Assembly (NCBI GenBank): GCA_900239685.1
Contig: OENT01000047.1
Coordinates: 186,001-250,000, forward strand
Origin: Rotaria macrura
Lineage: Eukaryota; Rotifera; Eurotatoria; Philodinida; Philodinidae
Direction of reading: 5' to 3'
Length of the DNA: 64,000 bases
The position numbers were made by a program, and so were the translations under genes. Under the pieces are notes generated by a model. That model ran no database searches and was not told where the DNA came from. It saw only the letters and a list, made by a program, of their open reading frames with translations. This document shows positions 26,801 to 39,700 of this stretch, one piece after another. Position 1 is the stretch's first letter. Each line of letters opens with the position of its first letter.

Positions 26801-29800
26801 TACTACCATTCGATGTTAAACGAAACGATAATGGCTTTGATTGGTTGGAATTCAGATAACGAAGAAAATGTGGTACATGTTTCTTTGGATGATGTCCGTT
26901 GGATGGTTTACTTGAATACCGTTTTATTTGAGAATATGTTTTATCTCCATTGGTTTCTTTATATTGATACGAGAGTTTTTGTTTGGAACGACGAGCTTTA
27001 CAGTATAGACATAAGATTAAACATAAGAGGGAAAATAGGAAACATATAGATATTATTGAACCGATGAGAAGACCACGAACACCAATATGTTTCAATTGTT
27101 TGTAAAACCATTCGAGAGGTGTGTGAGAAGTGACTTCTTCTATTAAACTTTGACCTGTTACATGTTCTTGATGATATAAATTATCGAAAACTGGACTGTA
27201 TGCCGCTGACGTTGATACTTGGTTAGCCAATGTTTCATCTGTATCATCAACAATGGGAAGAACAGACGTCGTTGTAGAAGATACTATAGCAGTTGCAATA
27301 TAAAAGGAATCAACTAAATCGAATAGGCCACTATGCTTATCAGGATAGACTTCTTCAACATCACCAGAATACGTCAATTTATTGGAGAGACTATCAAATA
27401 TTAATTGACGATTGAATGATAAACCTTATGGAGAGAAACAGAAACATTAATAGAATTATACAGTATAAGACTATTCCATAAAAGAAAAGATATTACCTAT
27501 CATGTTCTAAAGATTAATGCAGAGCATCATGACAACGATTGCTTATGTAAATAATCTCATAGTTGATCTGTAGTATTAGAATTAACACTGTCGAACCAAA
27601 TCGAAAATTCTCAATGTCTATTGACATCGACTTAATGGTCATGCGACCGATGTCTCCGACTCATATTATGATGTTTTCAAAGTGTTAAAGACAATTGTCA
27701 GATATAATTCATTTAATTACTGAACACTTCTGTCATACTTTCATCCGCTCGATTTAAGAATACGTTTGCCCTTTGGTTTTAGATATGTTTTTAACAAATA
27801 TCTCATATAAAATACTTAAAAATTTTATAACAGGCATACAGAGTTATTCCTGTCATTATCGATGCTATGTTTCATGAAATATCTGTGTAACAAACGTTCT
27901 AATGTTCATGTTAATATTTCTAAAGTAAGTAAACTGAATAGTTGTCAATTACCACAAGATTTACTTTGAAAAGATGTTTCTCTTCATGTTTCTTTTTTGT
28001 TCTCCGGCGAAAATCAAGACAATACAAATAGTTTTAAATAAGTATGTCTTTTTGAATACACTTACCCAAATAATGCAGAACTAAACTTAAGTTACCTCAA
28101 AAGTAACATATCATTAATAGTCTGTAAAATAAACGAAATAAACAACAAACTACTTGAATGACTAGTCCATAGATAGTGAGATTTATGAAGGAAATTCATA
28201 AATCAGTAAGCATCTACAATTAATCAAGAGTGGCTTGCTTTTAAGAAGAAAAGTGTTCACATCAAAATCATGACCTGGTGAATCACATCTTTTGTTTCTT
28301 AACAGTTCAAATACTCTAGAAATGCTTTCGGTCCATTTAACTCACTTGTTCTATAAAATGGAAATGTTTTGTCAATATCTCAAAGGCATCATATAGAAAA
28401 CGGGAAAAGAGTTTACTGCGCATGCGAGTCATTCACGCTTCTTAGAATTCAGTGTTGTGCAAGTATTCGTCCGTTTTATCTCGCTCATAGTAATAAAGCA
28501 ACCGTTCATGAAATAAAATTTGAATACGAATGAATTATTAGCACAAGTCCTCCACACAGATTACTATATCAAGAAATACTTTAAAGAATTATTCGAGCTT
28601 AATATAAGGTACTAGGCGAATTCGTCGCATTGTACATAGATTAATAGGATGTGTCATACGGATGTTTTCTTGATTGACTTAAGTAAAATTTTAATTTCTT
28701 CATGGAATAAACCGTGTCTTCTTGATTGCGAATAGTTTTTCTTAGTTGGTCGAAAAAAGTTTCCGCAATCAAGCTGTAGCCGAATAAACTATCGGACTTC
28801 GAGAACTGCGCTATCCTGGATAGCGAAAACCTGAATAATCCAATAGAGTCTTGGAAAATGAAGGAAAAACAATTAATTTCTAAAATAACTAAAAGCATGA
28901 ATCCTCGCAGTGGTGAGAAACATTGAATAACAAAAAACTTAAGTATTCTGTCGGGAAGTGATGATTACAATTATTAAATTTTTAAGTGAGAAGAGAAAGC
29001 CTACTCTTGGTTCGAAAGGTAATATTGAAATTTCAGAGCGAAAAACTGATACGAAGTAAATTTTCCGAGATCGGAATTGAGACTGCACAGAAAATTTAAA
29101 ATTAGTATATTATTCTCTTAATTTCAGTATTAATTGTTGTCTTCTATATATAAGCGCTACTGTTAGACTCTACTTTAATTTCATCATAATCGATGACCTA
29201 AGTGACAAAATTTTTTTGCGACGAATTGTCTTGTGACGAATGCTCCAGTCACGATTTTTCCAATGGCGAAAAGACATTGAATTTACATTATAAAATTTAT
29301 GGGAGATGAAAACAACAATGTGGAAACTATCGAAATATTTCAAATAATAAGAAAGAAAAATGATCTATTTTGCCATTCATGATATTCGATGGAAAAACAA
29401 TATGCATGAACGGTTTCTTTATAACATAGATTATTACAAAAAAAACTCACTTCAAAAATCCACTTGAATTAATTCATCTTAGCAACATTATCCGATGCAA
29501 ACAAGAAAGTATTTTCGATTTACGCGTAACAGTCTGAGCATTGTTCTATTTATCATGAATAAAAACTTATCAAATCAAGCAAAATCAAGATGAGATTAGT
29601 ACTCCATTGAATTCGCTTTGGATAAGCAGGCAAAAAAAGATTCAGAAGGAAATATAGTGCAGCCTATTCTAATAATATATGTATGTGATCTGAAAACCCT
29701 ATTTCAACAAGCACCAAATATTTTTAATGATCGTTTCATTATAGTTCGCTAAACTAAAGCAATGGCTAACATTCTTAAGTGATACAATATTCTTAAAATA

Positions 29801-32800
29801 AGATGGTTTTAAATGAAGATTATTAGCCTTAAATTAAATATTTTTAAATATCAGATTATTTCCTACTAAACTATCGTTCTCTGACGATGAATAAAGACTT
29901 TCTTCAAAATAAGTATATAGAAACACACAAATCTACATGCAATTACTTCAAAACGATGTGTTGATATTTTCTGTATAAAAATTAATTTGCTTTGCTTATT
30001 TTTTTCAACAAAACTATGCCACCATGTCGTGATATTTAATTATTCATTTGCAATCTGTATTATGACTTATGACTAACTACAAAACAATGATCTGCTTGAC
30101 AGAAAGTAAAAACATCTAGGTGATTGCAATCATTTCATCAACTTTACTAATACAATCATATGATTTTCGCACTGTTTTCTGTTCAATATCTTACAGGTTC
30201 TGCATTTCTTTGATCTATTCAAATTGGTGTTCAACTTTTGAACTTCGTTTATTTTTACTAACTGAATTTTTGCTAGTTACTGTTATTTTTATTAAAAATA
30301 AATGAATCTTTCTGATTATTTTATTATTGATTGCACACAACGCTGATAATTACTATCTACACCATTTTTAATGGCCAAATAAATTCTAACCCAAAAAAGG
30401 ATACCTACCGAATTGTGTCTAACGTAAGGCAAAACAGTTTTAGCTTGATCAAAATAACATTCCTTACTCAGAAATGCTAAAAACTTAATCAAAATACGAT
30501 TATTTAGTGCTGTGCATCATCAGTTTGGTTGTTTCTAAGAATTTTAGTTGAATTGGAAGATAATGTCAGACTTTAAAAAATGAACTCAGTAGATAATTAT
30601 CATTTCAGACAATGCGATGAACAGATTTCGATTCTTCATCCAACGACGAAAAGAACGAGAAGTTGAATACTTCAAAAAACTAATCATCCATAAATGGAAG
30701 AATTCACTTCATTACAATACGCAAAATAATACCTTAGTTTAAAACTAGGGTTTGAGAGTTCTACATGTTGTTTTTTTATCGATCAAAAATCAATCGGCTA
30801 CAATGAAACTAGAAGCACAATTTTACAATATACGAACAGAAACTAATTGATACTGAAAGTTATTATGAAGCATTGTTTATTGGAAACAATGTTTCAAATA
30901 TGTAACGAGATCGTCTATGAAAGATTAAACTTAAGAATCAGTTCAAATTGCTATGTTTTCAAGAATTTCAGCTATAGTCGCAGTTGAATGTAGTTAATTA
31001 AGAAGAAGAAAACAATCTTTTTCAATAGTACAACAGTCTTCGTAATCTTATGAATAATGGTAAGCGGAGGGGGGGGGGGGGGGGGGGGTGTGACGACCTA
31101 ATCGTCACTGATGTTATCTTGATGTTGGTTGTTTGCACATTTGTTTGTTTCTCTTTCTAGTTTCCCTCCCTTTTTTCTCTCTTATTGCTTTGCGCCTAAA
31201 ATTGTTAATTCAATTTAACATAATTATTCTCTCTTTTTCTTCATCATCTACTCACTCTACTTTATATCTCTCTCTTCATTGAGACACACCTACATTCCTT
31301 CTCCTGATATCTTCCACTCGCCATTCGAGCGTTTCTGATATCTACTTCGAATATTTCTCTCTCTCTCTCTCTTGTAACTCTTGTCAATTACTCTCTTGCC
31401 TCGATCTCCATCTCACCTCGTTTCTGTTCACATCAAATATATTATCGGATACTTATCCGACTTTAATTTTACTTTGTCTCATCAATTGTATTCTACGTCA
31501 CAATCCATTATTGTGGCACCCGGCATTTTTAATAGTTGCGCCTCTCGACCGACTAACGACGCAACAGGGGGGTTGTTGCTAGCCTTGATTACAGGTAACT
31601 TTTCCTACTTAGATGGCTCTGATAGTCAGTCTTTAACCTTGTCTCCTGTGAACGAGGTACAATGTGTGCGTACTCCCAAATATATATTTCAGCTGTTATC
31701 AGTGTTCAACTGTTTGATTAGAAAAAGAAAACATGAATGAAACACGATGGTCTGCTGTTATTTTCTTCACTTCATTCTCACATTATCCTTCTTAATAAAC
31801 GCTCATTATCACTAGCTAGTGTACAGTGAATTAAGAGTCATTCTCAATAAACATACCTGCGATAATTCCATTCCAATGTGATATATTTTTAAAACTCCCA
31901 ATACGCAAGCGTCTTTGTGTTCGACTTGTTTCTTGTTCTAATGGACGTGAATATTCTAAAACAGATCAATATATCCCATAAGCTACTTTTAAATCTTCAT
32001 AGTTATTATCAACATACTATTTCCACCTTCTAATTTAATTCGAATACCATCAACATATAATTCAGTTGTGGAAAGTCGTCGAATGATTTTAATCGCATGA
32101 TATATTCCATCAGTTATGTGTGCAACACCTGAATAAACATCAGGTTGTTTTGTAGCCATGTATAATTTGATATAAGATCGTTCTCGTACCTAAATATTTC
32201 AATGTAAAATAAGATTAAAATTAGAAAGTAAAAATAATTCATTGACATATTACAATTTCATATTCAAGAGTATAATAATTTGTATCAGATTCAAGACGAA
32301 ATATTTGTGCTGACATTGATGATGTTTGTAAACCAAATGATATTACATCATAGTCTGTTTGATGTAATTGTGTCATAACATATTCAATTGAACCAATAGA
32401 ATGATGTTTACCAAAATAAAATCCTTTGGGTACTGATATATTACATAGATAATTAGTTTTAGATAATTATTAACGAAACAAGAACATGATCAACTTACAT
32501 TTATCACATCGTTCGCCTGTATAACTTGTTTCAATACAATTACAGTTTGGCTCTTCATTGTCATTTGTTGAACATACACCCGAATGAAAACACGTAAAAT
32601 CATAACAAAGTTTGTTCAAATCTGCATGAATGAGAGAAAAAACAATGCCATTGTATTTTAATTCAATTTTTTTTAAATAAGAGAAAAACAATAAATATGG
32701 AGAGAATATAATATGAGTAGGCTAACAAGAAGAAGATCATTTCATGACAACAAACAGAAAGCGTTCAGGAGAAATAACATACAACCTATATCAGCAAACA

Positions 32801-35800
32801 ACAGCTTACCACTCGCTTTATGTGTTATTGAATCCGAAGAATCTGCTAGAAAAGTTTATTTATTCAATCAATCAATATATATATATATATATTTACATAT
32901 ATGCATGCCTAGTCGAATATTTTTTTCGTGCTCAAAATATCGAAGAAAAAAAGAGATTTAATAAACGAGATTTACCTGCACAAACATTCATTTTTACTTG
33001 TCCATTGAGTACTAGTGCTCGTTGATAATCAAGTAGTCGACCATCAACAATAAAACTTGATAAACATCCTTGAAAACCATGTGGATTAAGACCTGATCCA
33101 GTTAGATTAATATTATTATTATTCGGTACTCCGCCAACATAAAGAACTGGTTGAAGAGAAACAGCATTTCTTATTCCATTTGTTGATAATGTAGATCGAT
33201 TAACACGATTATCAACAATCAATTCAATCCTATGGAAGTAAAAACGGAAATTTACATAAATGAATCTATTATTTATTGCATCATAAATATTACACGACAA
33301 CACATTTCTATATGAACGATGAGGACACTTTTCCTTTTCTGTTATGCTTTAGAAGTCATATGAATTGGTTTGTTTTCTCATTTATCAAAATAGAAATCTA
33401 ACAAAATCAGTTTCATTAGTGTAATAGGAGCCATCCAATTAATATCATAAATGAAAGGTAACAAACAAGTTATATTTCACCATGGCAAGAACTTTGACGA
33501 ACTTTTTCTTATTTTCGCATTTATCATAATTGAGGCAAAACAGTTCACTACTTCAAACTTGTTCTCGTTCTTTTTATTTTCCTTTAGAAGTCGACGAAAA
33601 ACTCTTCTGTCTATCAATCAATCAACGTTTTTTTTCTTCAAAAAACAAAGGCTCTGTTTTTTGTCAAATCAACATCGATCAAAAATATGACATGCATTCA
33701 AATTAATAATCATAATTAATTATAGAACAACAAAACAGAAAAAGATCTGAATTGAATCCAGTTTCTAAAGACTGATAGTAATACGTTATGTCTAGGAAAA
33801 TATGCAAATGAAAAGTACTTGTAGAAGATTCATAGAATAATTTTCTCTAAACATATTCTTCAATTTACATATTTAATGTTTACTCAGAGAAAGAATGAAA
33901 AACAAAATAGGTCATCTGATATTTCCACAGAATGTATTTCTTTTTACGTACTTATCCATGCCAATTCTTGTCACACGTACTTCATGCCATTTTCCATCAG
34001 CTAATTTAGTTGATTCATCACTAACAATTTGCCGTTTACCATAACCGAAATCAATAAATAATGCAAGTATACCAGCACGTAAACCAATTGCAAAATATTC
34101 ATTTAAGCCTTGTGCATAGCGATATAGAATAATACCGTCTGGTACATATGAACGAAATAAAAAGTAAATATCAAGTTTTCCATGATTTTTATTTTGATTT
34201 TCGCGTTCGGAAAAAGCGACATAAGATTTTGGTGTACTTATCGTAACTAAATTAAAAAATGCTGCACGATAACCAACACTTATATGTTGACTATCATAAT
34301 AAAAATTTGATATAATTTGTTCACGATTTCTTGTTACACTTTCAAATAGATATTCATCATTGAAAACAAGATCACTCATATAACCAATATAGGGTTGAAA
34401 TATATCCGAACTTAAACGACGTGTATCACCAACTAATACTGCATTGAGATTCCAATTAGCTACAACATAACTCGGAATTTGAGCTAGAAAAATAAGAACA
34501 AAGACAATATTAAATTTAGTCTGAAGTTTTCTTTCTCTCGCCATTACATACATGTTCGACTATCATCATCGACAACAAGTGTAAATATTCCGTTTTGATC
34601 TATTTCAACTTGTAACCAATGCCAATTATCATTATTGATATTTTTTCCACATTGTATTGTCTGAAAATATTTCAGTTGTTTTTATTTTTATATTGTTACA
34701 TATTATACAATGACAATGTTAGAATATCCAGTTACTTATCGACATTGAACACAATTCAATTTTTCTTCATTTGGCTTTTATTTCAGACAAATATAGATGG
34801 TCTCGACTAGCAAGAAATAATAGAACTTCAATCTCGTTTTTCTTCCTGTTCACTCATAAGCTTGACGGCTCGTCTTTTCAATGTGAACTGTTTATTTCAA
34901 TTGTATGTGGTTTTCTTTTCTTATTCTATAGGTCGACTGTATTCTATATCTAGTGCTACATGATTTGCTAATCAAGAAAGCAACATTGGAAAATGAAAAG
35001 CGAGAACAAGGATATAAAGTGTAAATTATCATCGAATGATTCTGCTTGTTGGTGCGTAAAAGGACTACAACATTGAGAATAATGAGAAAAAAGATTAACC
35101 ATGTTTGGTGAACGGGACTGTTTGAAGATGAGAAAGGATGAATCAACATATTGTTATTATTATTATTCTTTTTCTAAGAACAACAATAACCCTTATATGT
35201 TCAACTTACAGTGACAGTAGATAATACTTTTCTTTCATCTAGTTGAAGAACAGTTATTTCAATCTTTCCATTTGAATGTTCAATGATGAAGAATGGGATT
35301 ATTAATGATGAAGATTTACGTTGCGTTAATGAGAGGAGTACACCATTTGATATACGACCTAGTGTACGAAATCGTAATGATAAACGTAATGGATAATCTA
35401 GTAACGTTTGAGAATGATAATCAATAAATGACGACGAATTAAATGTGATTACTACTGATGAACTTGAATCTATGAAAATAATTAGGATTAATCAATGTAA
35501 TTAAAAAATAAATAACTTACCAAATCGATATTGTTCTTTAGTATTACGTGTAATCATTTTCTTATTTGGATAACAACTATCGGTTAGTATTTCTGTTCTA
35601 TTTGTCGTTCTATTATTCAACATTGATGAAACAACAATGGATGAGTTCTTTTGATTATGATCAATTAAAATTTTATTTATGGATGAAAATGTATATTGTT
35701 CAATAATTTTTTTCTCGAATTTTATGATATGGTATTGATTTGTAATAACAATTGTCATGTGGCATTGTCCAATAGTAAAACATTGTTTCGTATTGGATAT

Positions 35801-36782
35801 TGTTCTATTATTGCCAATAGCGTTAATAATAAAATGAGTTGGAAGTTTTTGACAAAACTAAACATATAAGGAAGAAAAAAATATTTTTTTCATTGTTCGT
35901 TGTTTAATTGAATTTTATTCTTATTATGTTTGATTCAAAAAAGAAATGAAAGCCTATAGGGAATACAAATTGATATAATTATTATTATGCATGGTCGATG
36001 GGTGGTGTTGCTATCATTGTCATCGAGTGGTTACTTCAGATGTCTGAATTACTTTTCCTTCTTTTCTTTTGTTCATCATAATTATCAACACTATGAGTTA
36101 CAAATATCAATGTATACTCAACTAGTAAGGTGATTAATTCTGTGTGCATGCATGTACATGTACTTGACATTAGCCTACGAATGTATACATACATATATAT
36201 ATATCGGTTAGTTTTTATTATGCTTTTAAAGAGAAAATAATAACAATCAATATTTTGTATTATTATTCTTTGATAAAGGAACATTAGACGACATTATATG
36301 TTGGTAATATGGTTATTACTTTGATCGCCTCCAGCATATAGCAGACAGATTGTAGGCGACCATCATTTAAATGAAGTTTTCTTTCCTATGAATAAAGGTG
36401 GCATATGTACGTATTTTTCTTATTTGAAAAGGCAAGCAAAAGTATACATAAACTTTCATATTTTATAAACAGAGAATGAAGAGAACAAGACTTTCAGGTA
36501 CCATCTGCTATGAAACGCAATGTATTGTACATCATTCGATCTCAAGATGACAAATAATTGTATTCACGTCTGTTCAATGTTTGTCTACACCCATGAAATC
36601 AAGTAAAAGATAGTGTTGATTATTGAGAGAAGAGCAACCATATATGGACTCCTCCCAATCATCACACATAAATGAACTTGTCATGAATGAAAATTGAGTT
36701 ATTTATCTATGCCTACCTGTATACTTTGACCATCGATGACGACAATAAGTATCAATATAAACACAATATGATTGTATTGCAT
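23850..36782 (-). CDS. Neurexin-like receptor with cytosolic WD-type propeller
   Basis: Thirteen exons: 36782-36717, 35857-35521, 35469-35210, 34660-34552, 34483-33952, 33229-32976, 32621-32499, 32432-32254, 32189-32018, 31955-31857, 27424-26247, 25342-24521, 24140-23850. They sum to 4422 nt, 1473 residues. Order of parts: signal peptide (1-20, FILILIVVIDG); an unplaced N-glycosylated segment (23-134); LNS1 (~135-305); LNS2 (~315-519, with DGKWHEVRVTR, ELIVDN, YVGGVP and FQGCLSSF); EGF (520-560, CYDFTCFHSGVC..CNC..GERC); LNS3 (~561-725, ending HWNGIIAGLSFN); an acidic Thr/Ser stalk; TM (~828-851, LLIGSIISICFLFSLLCLIL); a ~200-residue polar segment; and a beta-propeller (~1065-1455) with blades ending VKIWS, IVIWQL, IYMWDV and IRTWNI. 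Neurexins are presynaptic adhesion receptors, and alpha forms have six LNS and three EGF. The tail lacks a C-terminal PDZ ligand (ends MSVDQ). It could alternatively be called a CASPR relative. Confidence 0.85.
31069..31088 (+). repeat. Poly-G tract (20 G)
   Basis: Twenty consecutive G, interrupted one base upstream by GGA, in the large intron of the neurexin-like gene. It directly abuts the putative LTR start. It could form a quadruplex, and its length may be unreliable in an assembly. Confidence 0.9.
31089..31566 (+). mobile_element. Probable solo LTR in neurexin-like intron
   Basis: The stretch begins TGTGACGACC and ends ACGACGCAACA, the TG...CA form of an LTR, with imperfect inverted ends. 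It is pyrimidine-rich and higher in C than its surroundings. It sits between G20 and G6, so a five-base GGGGG target duplication is possible but not informative inside a G run. I saw no gag, pol or second LTR nearby, so it looks like a solo LTR. Family unknown; a Gypsy- or BEL-type element would fit a 5-bp duplication. The 3' limit is uncertain, because similar sequence with an AATAAA near 31796 continues to about 31830. Confidence 0.42.
32876..32892. repeat. Short (AT)n in intron
   Basis: About eight AT units in the intron between the LNS2 and EGF exons of the neurexin-like gene. Confidence 0.8.
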
Positions 36783-39700
36783 AGTTTAAATTTCCGTTCA
36801 ATGTAATTTAAAGTTTAACCATCATTTTACATAAAGTTTGCATGCTTACTTTTAAATATTTATCAAGATATCTACAAAAGGAAATAAAGTGCGTAAAGAT
36901 TCTTTTTCTTTTTTCCCCTTAAGTTCACAAACAATACAATAGAATAGGTCTACTAAGAGTTGCTCTTGTGTTATGATAGTACTATTAACAGATTGATCAT
37001 CGTAAGAACAACAAAAATATCATATTTGACAAATCTATTCTAGGATTGTCTTATTCTTCTTTTCGTTCACTATTTTCCTCTGTCAATTATCTGTCGGCAA
37101 TGGTTGTATCTTTATCTATTTTTTCTAAGAAGTTGAATGGAACCGATGAAAAGACCCTCTTCATTTTTTTTTGTCATCAACGCAAACATATACAAAAAAA
37201 GAAACGTAGAGAAAGACTGAGTGTGTCTTCTGAACGCTCTTCTTTCTTTTCTCTTCTCTCCACTATTTTTCTTGTACTTAGATTTCTATTACTACTTGTA
37301 ATAGTCTATGGTTATAATTGTTGATCAACATAAAAGACACCGTGATGATAATGATGATGGTTGTAACGAAAAAATCAAATGAAGAAGTACTTACATTCTA
37401 TAAAAACTTGATCGATTAACGTAAACTTTATTGTCTCACAAATATGTGCATGCGTGTTATATATGTGTGGGTGTGAGTGTGCAATGAAGAGAGAAAACGA
37501 GGGAACAAAAAGAAAAGGAGAGACGAAATCGCCTACATACTGAGCGCATATCTATCATTATTCTTCTCATTTCTCTTTTACACACCGTAGTAAGTTTATG
37601 TGTATATACACATATACGTATATATATATATCTTCGTATCTACGTATATGTAAAAGAGACGACAACTAAAGAGGCTCAACAGTGTCGTCGAGTTAGAGCC
37701 AGATTAAATGATAAATAGAGTCTACTTTCCTCTCTTAAGAACAACAATAACAACATTGATATAGTTCGATCAAGTAACTGACCAGCCCACATCTAAAGTT
37801 TTGTTTGATGTGACTATAAATGGATTTAGTTTATCCAACTCCCTAATGCTGATTGCACGACTGATAAATAGTTTTTTTTTTTAAATTAATACCTCGCTAG
37901 TAGGTCGTCTATAGTTTAAAATCAAAAGATCACAAAATATACTCAATCGATTGAGGACAGGTGCTAATGTACCGTGTTGTCATGATAAATGAGAAGAGAA
38001 ATAACTCTTTAAAAAAATGTATTCTTTTTCTCTCTCTCTCTCTTGTTCTATGGCTGATCGTCTTTAAACATTGAACGAACCCTGCGGGGCTACATCCTGT
38101 TTCGACGCCAATTATCGATTGCGTGCTCCAAGGCGAATAAAAGAGGAGGACGCGTGTGGCGGCCAATTCGATTAATGTGCCGATGCATCTCACGTTGTCA
38201 ATTCGCGCTCTATTATCGTCGTTATCGCATATTCACGAACTTTTTTTGTGAGTTTCATCACAACTCATTTAGTTTTCCTTGCCAAAACGAGTGAATGTAA
38301 TGAAATTCTATGGATATATACTAAGGATGATCTAAGTGAAGGCGTTACCCGAAAAAAAAGCAAACGGTAGGGCGTCATCAGCTGTTCAACATCTGGCCAA
38401 CTTTATCAAATATTCATACAACAACAGAACGGAAGTGGGAGTGAATTCTACTCATGAGAATAGATGCCGTTTAACTGACCAACATAGTCCCTAGTAGCCG
38501 TTCAAATTAAGGATCAACTTACAACGAAGAGAGAGAGAGAAGAGAAGAGAAGAAACGTTTTTTGTTTGCTATGCATCAGCGATGGTTGCCTTCCTTCCGC
38601 ACAAATTACATTGTATTATATAACAAAACGGCAGCGAAAAGAACTACATTTAAAAAGAAAACTCGATGGGAATAGAGTGATTCTTTATCTATTTAGTGTA
38701 TCATTCATGTTAACTGACCGATTGGAATTCTTCTAGAAAAAAAAAAGGAAGGACCAGCAACGATAATGACGACACAACGATGATGATTTACAATATAGGC
38801 AAATTATTAGACATGCATTCTTTGGTTGATGTTCAATGATCGGAGTGATAGATAAACGTCCATACGTACAAAAAATGATGAATAATGTCTCATCTTTTCC
38901 ATGTACTCGTCCTCTTTCTCAACTATTGACAACGAAACAAGAACCCAAAAGGCATAATCGTCATCTCTTTATGTTCATATATGAATATAATGACTAGTAG
39001 CCATAGTGTGTTCTCTCTTTCTCTTTTTCTCCCTCTCTTTTTGTTTTATATCATTGATGGCATCATCCAGTATTTTAACTGTCTCAAGGCAATGAACATA
39101 CGTCTCGTTTAATGACCATTAACACTTTCAATATTATAAATGATGTTTGCATCCGTCAACCAATGTTTTTTAAACATGGTTATAGTCTACAAGTAATAAG
39201 TTACTCAACGTACCATCTATCGTCGAATGTAGGGTGTTAACAAAACAGGCTTGATAAAAATCAAATGAGGGGAAAAAAATGAAAAGCATAATACACACAT
39301 CATTTTTGCATGAATGATAGTGGTAGTATTGTATCGGTTTCCCTTTCTCTTCTTCTCAACTCCCTACTCCCCCCCCCTAAATACCCACCCGTCCCTTCTC
39401 ACATCATGCTTTGTTCATTATTACATTCGACAGCGATGTCGCATCGTGAAAGAACAAGTCACGGCCAAAAAGAGAACAAAAGCGAACTTAAATGACGATT
39501 GAACAAACAAACACATGAGTATACTATATGCGTATACATGGATGATGAGAGCGGATATTGAGCACGATAGGAGAAGAGAGAGTAATTGAGATTGTGCATC
39601 CCTTTGTTAAAAAACTCGAAGAAAATGAAAACGTCAAAGTCAGGAGACAAAATTAATTGCTTTTGCGTGTGCAATCCACATTTATTACGCTAATTTGTAC

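Noticed and set aside
26129-27049. Plus-strand ORFs at 26129-26392 and 26795-27049
   Set aside because: Antisense to the transmembrane exon of the neurexin-like gene.
31381-31740. 119-codon plus-strand ORF
   Set aside because: It crosses the 3' edge of the putative LTR into the flank, has no gag, pol or env motif, and looks like chance reading of C-rich DNA.
34483-34553. ATG-initiated extension MYVMARERK before the LNS exon
   Set aside because: It lies in an intron. The acceptor TTTTTCTAG at about 34484 gives an in-phase join that completes LNS1.
39310-39502. Two overlapping 60-codon plus-strand ORFs
   Set aside because: They lie over pyrimidine and C runs, with no motif or splice context.
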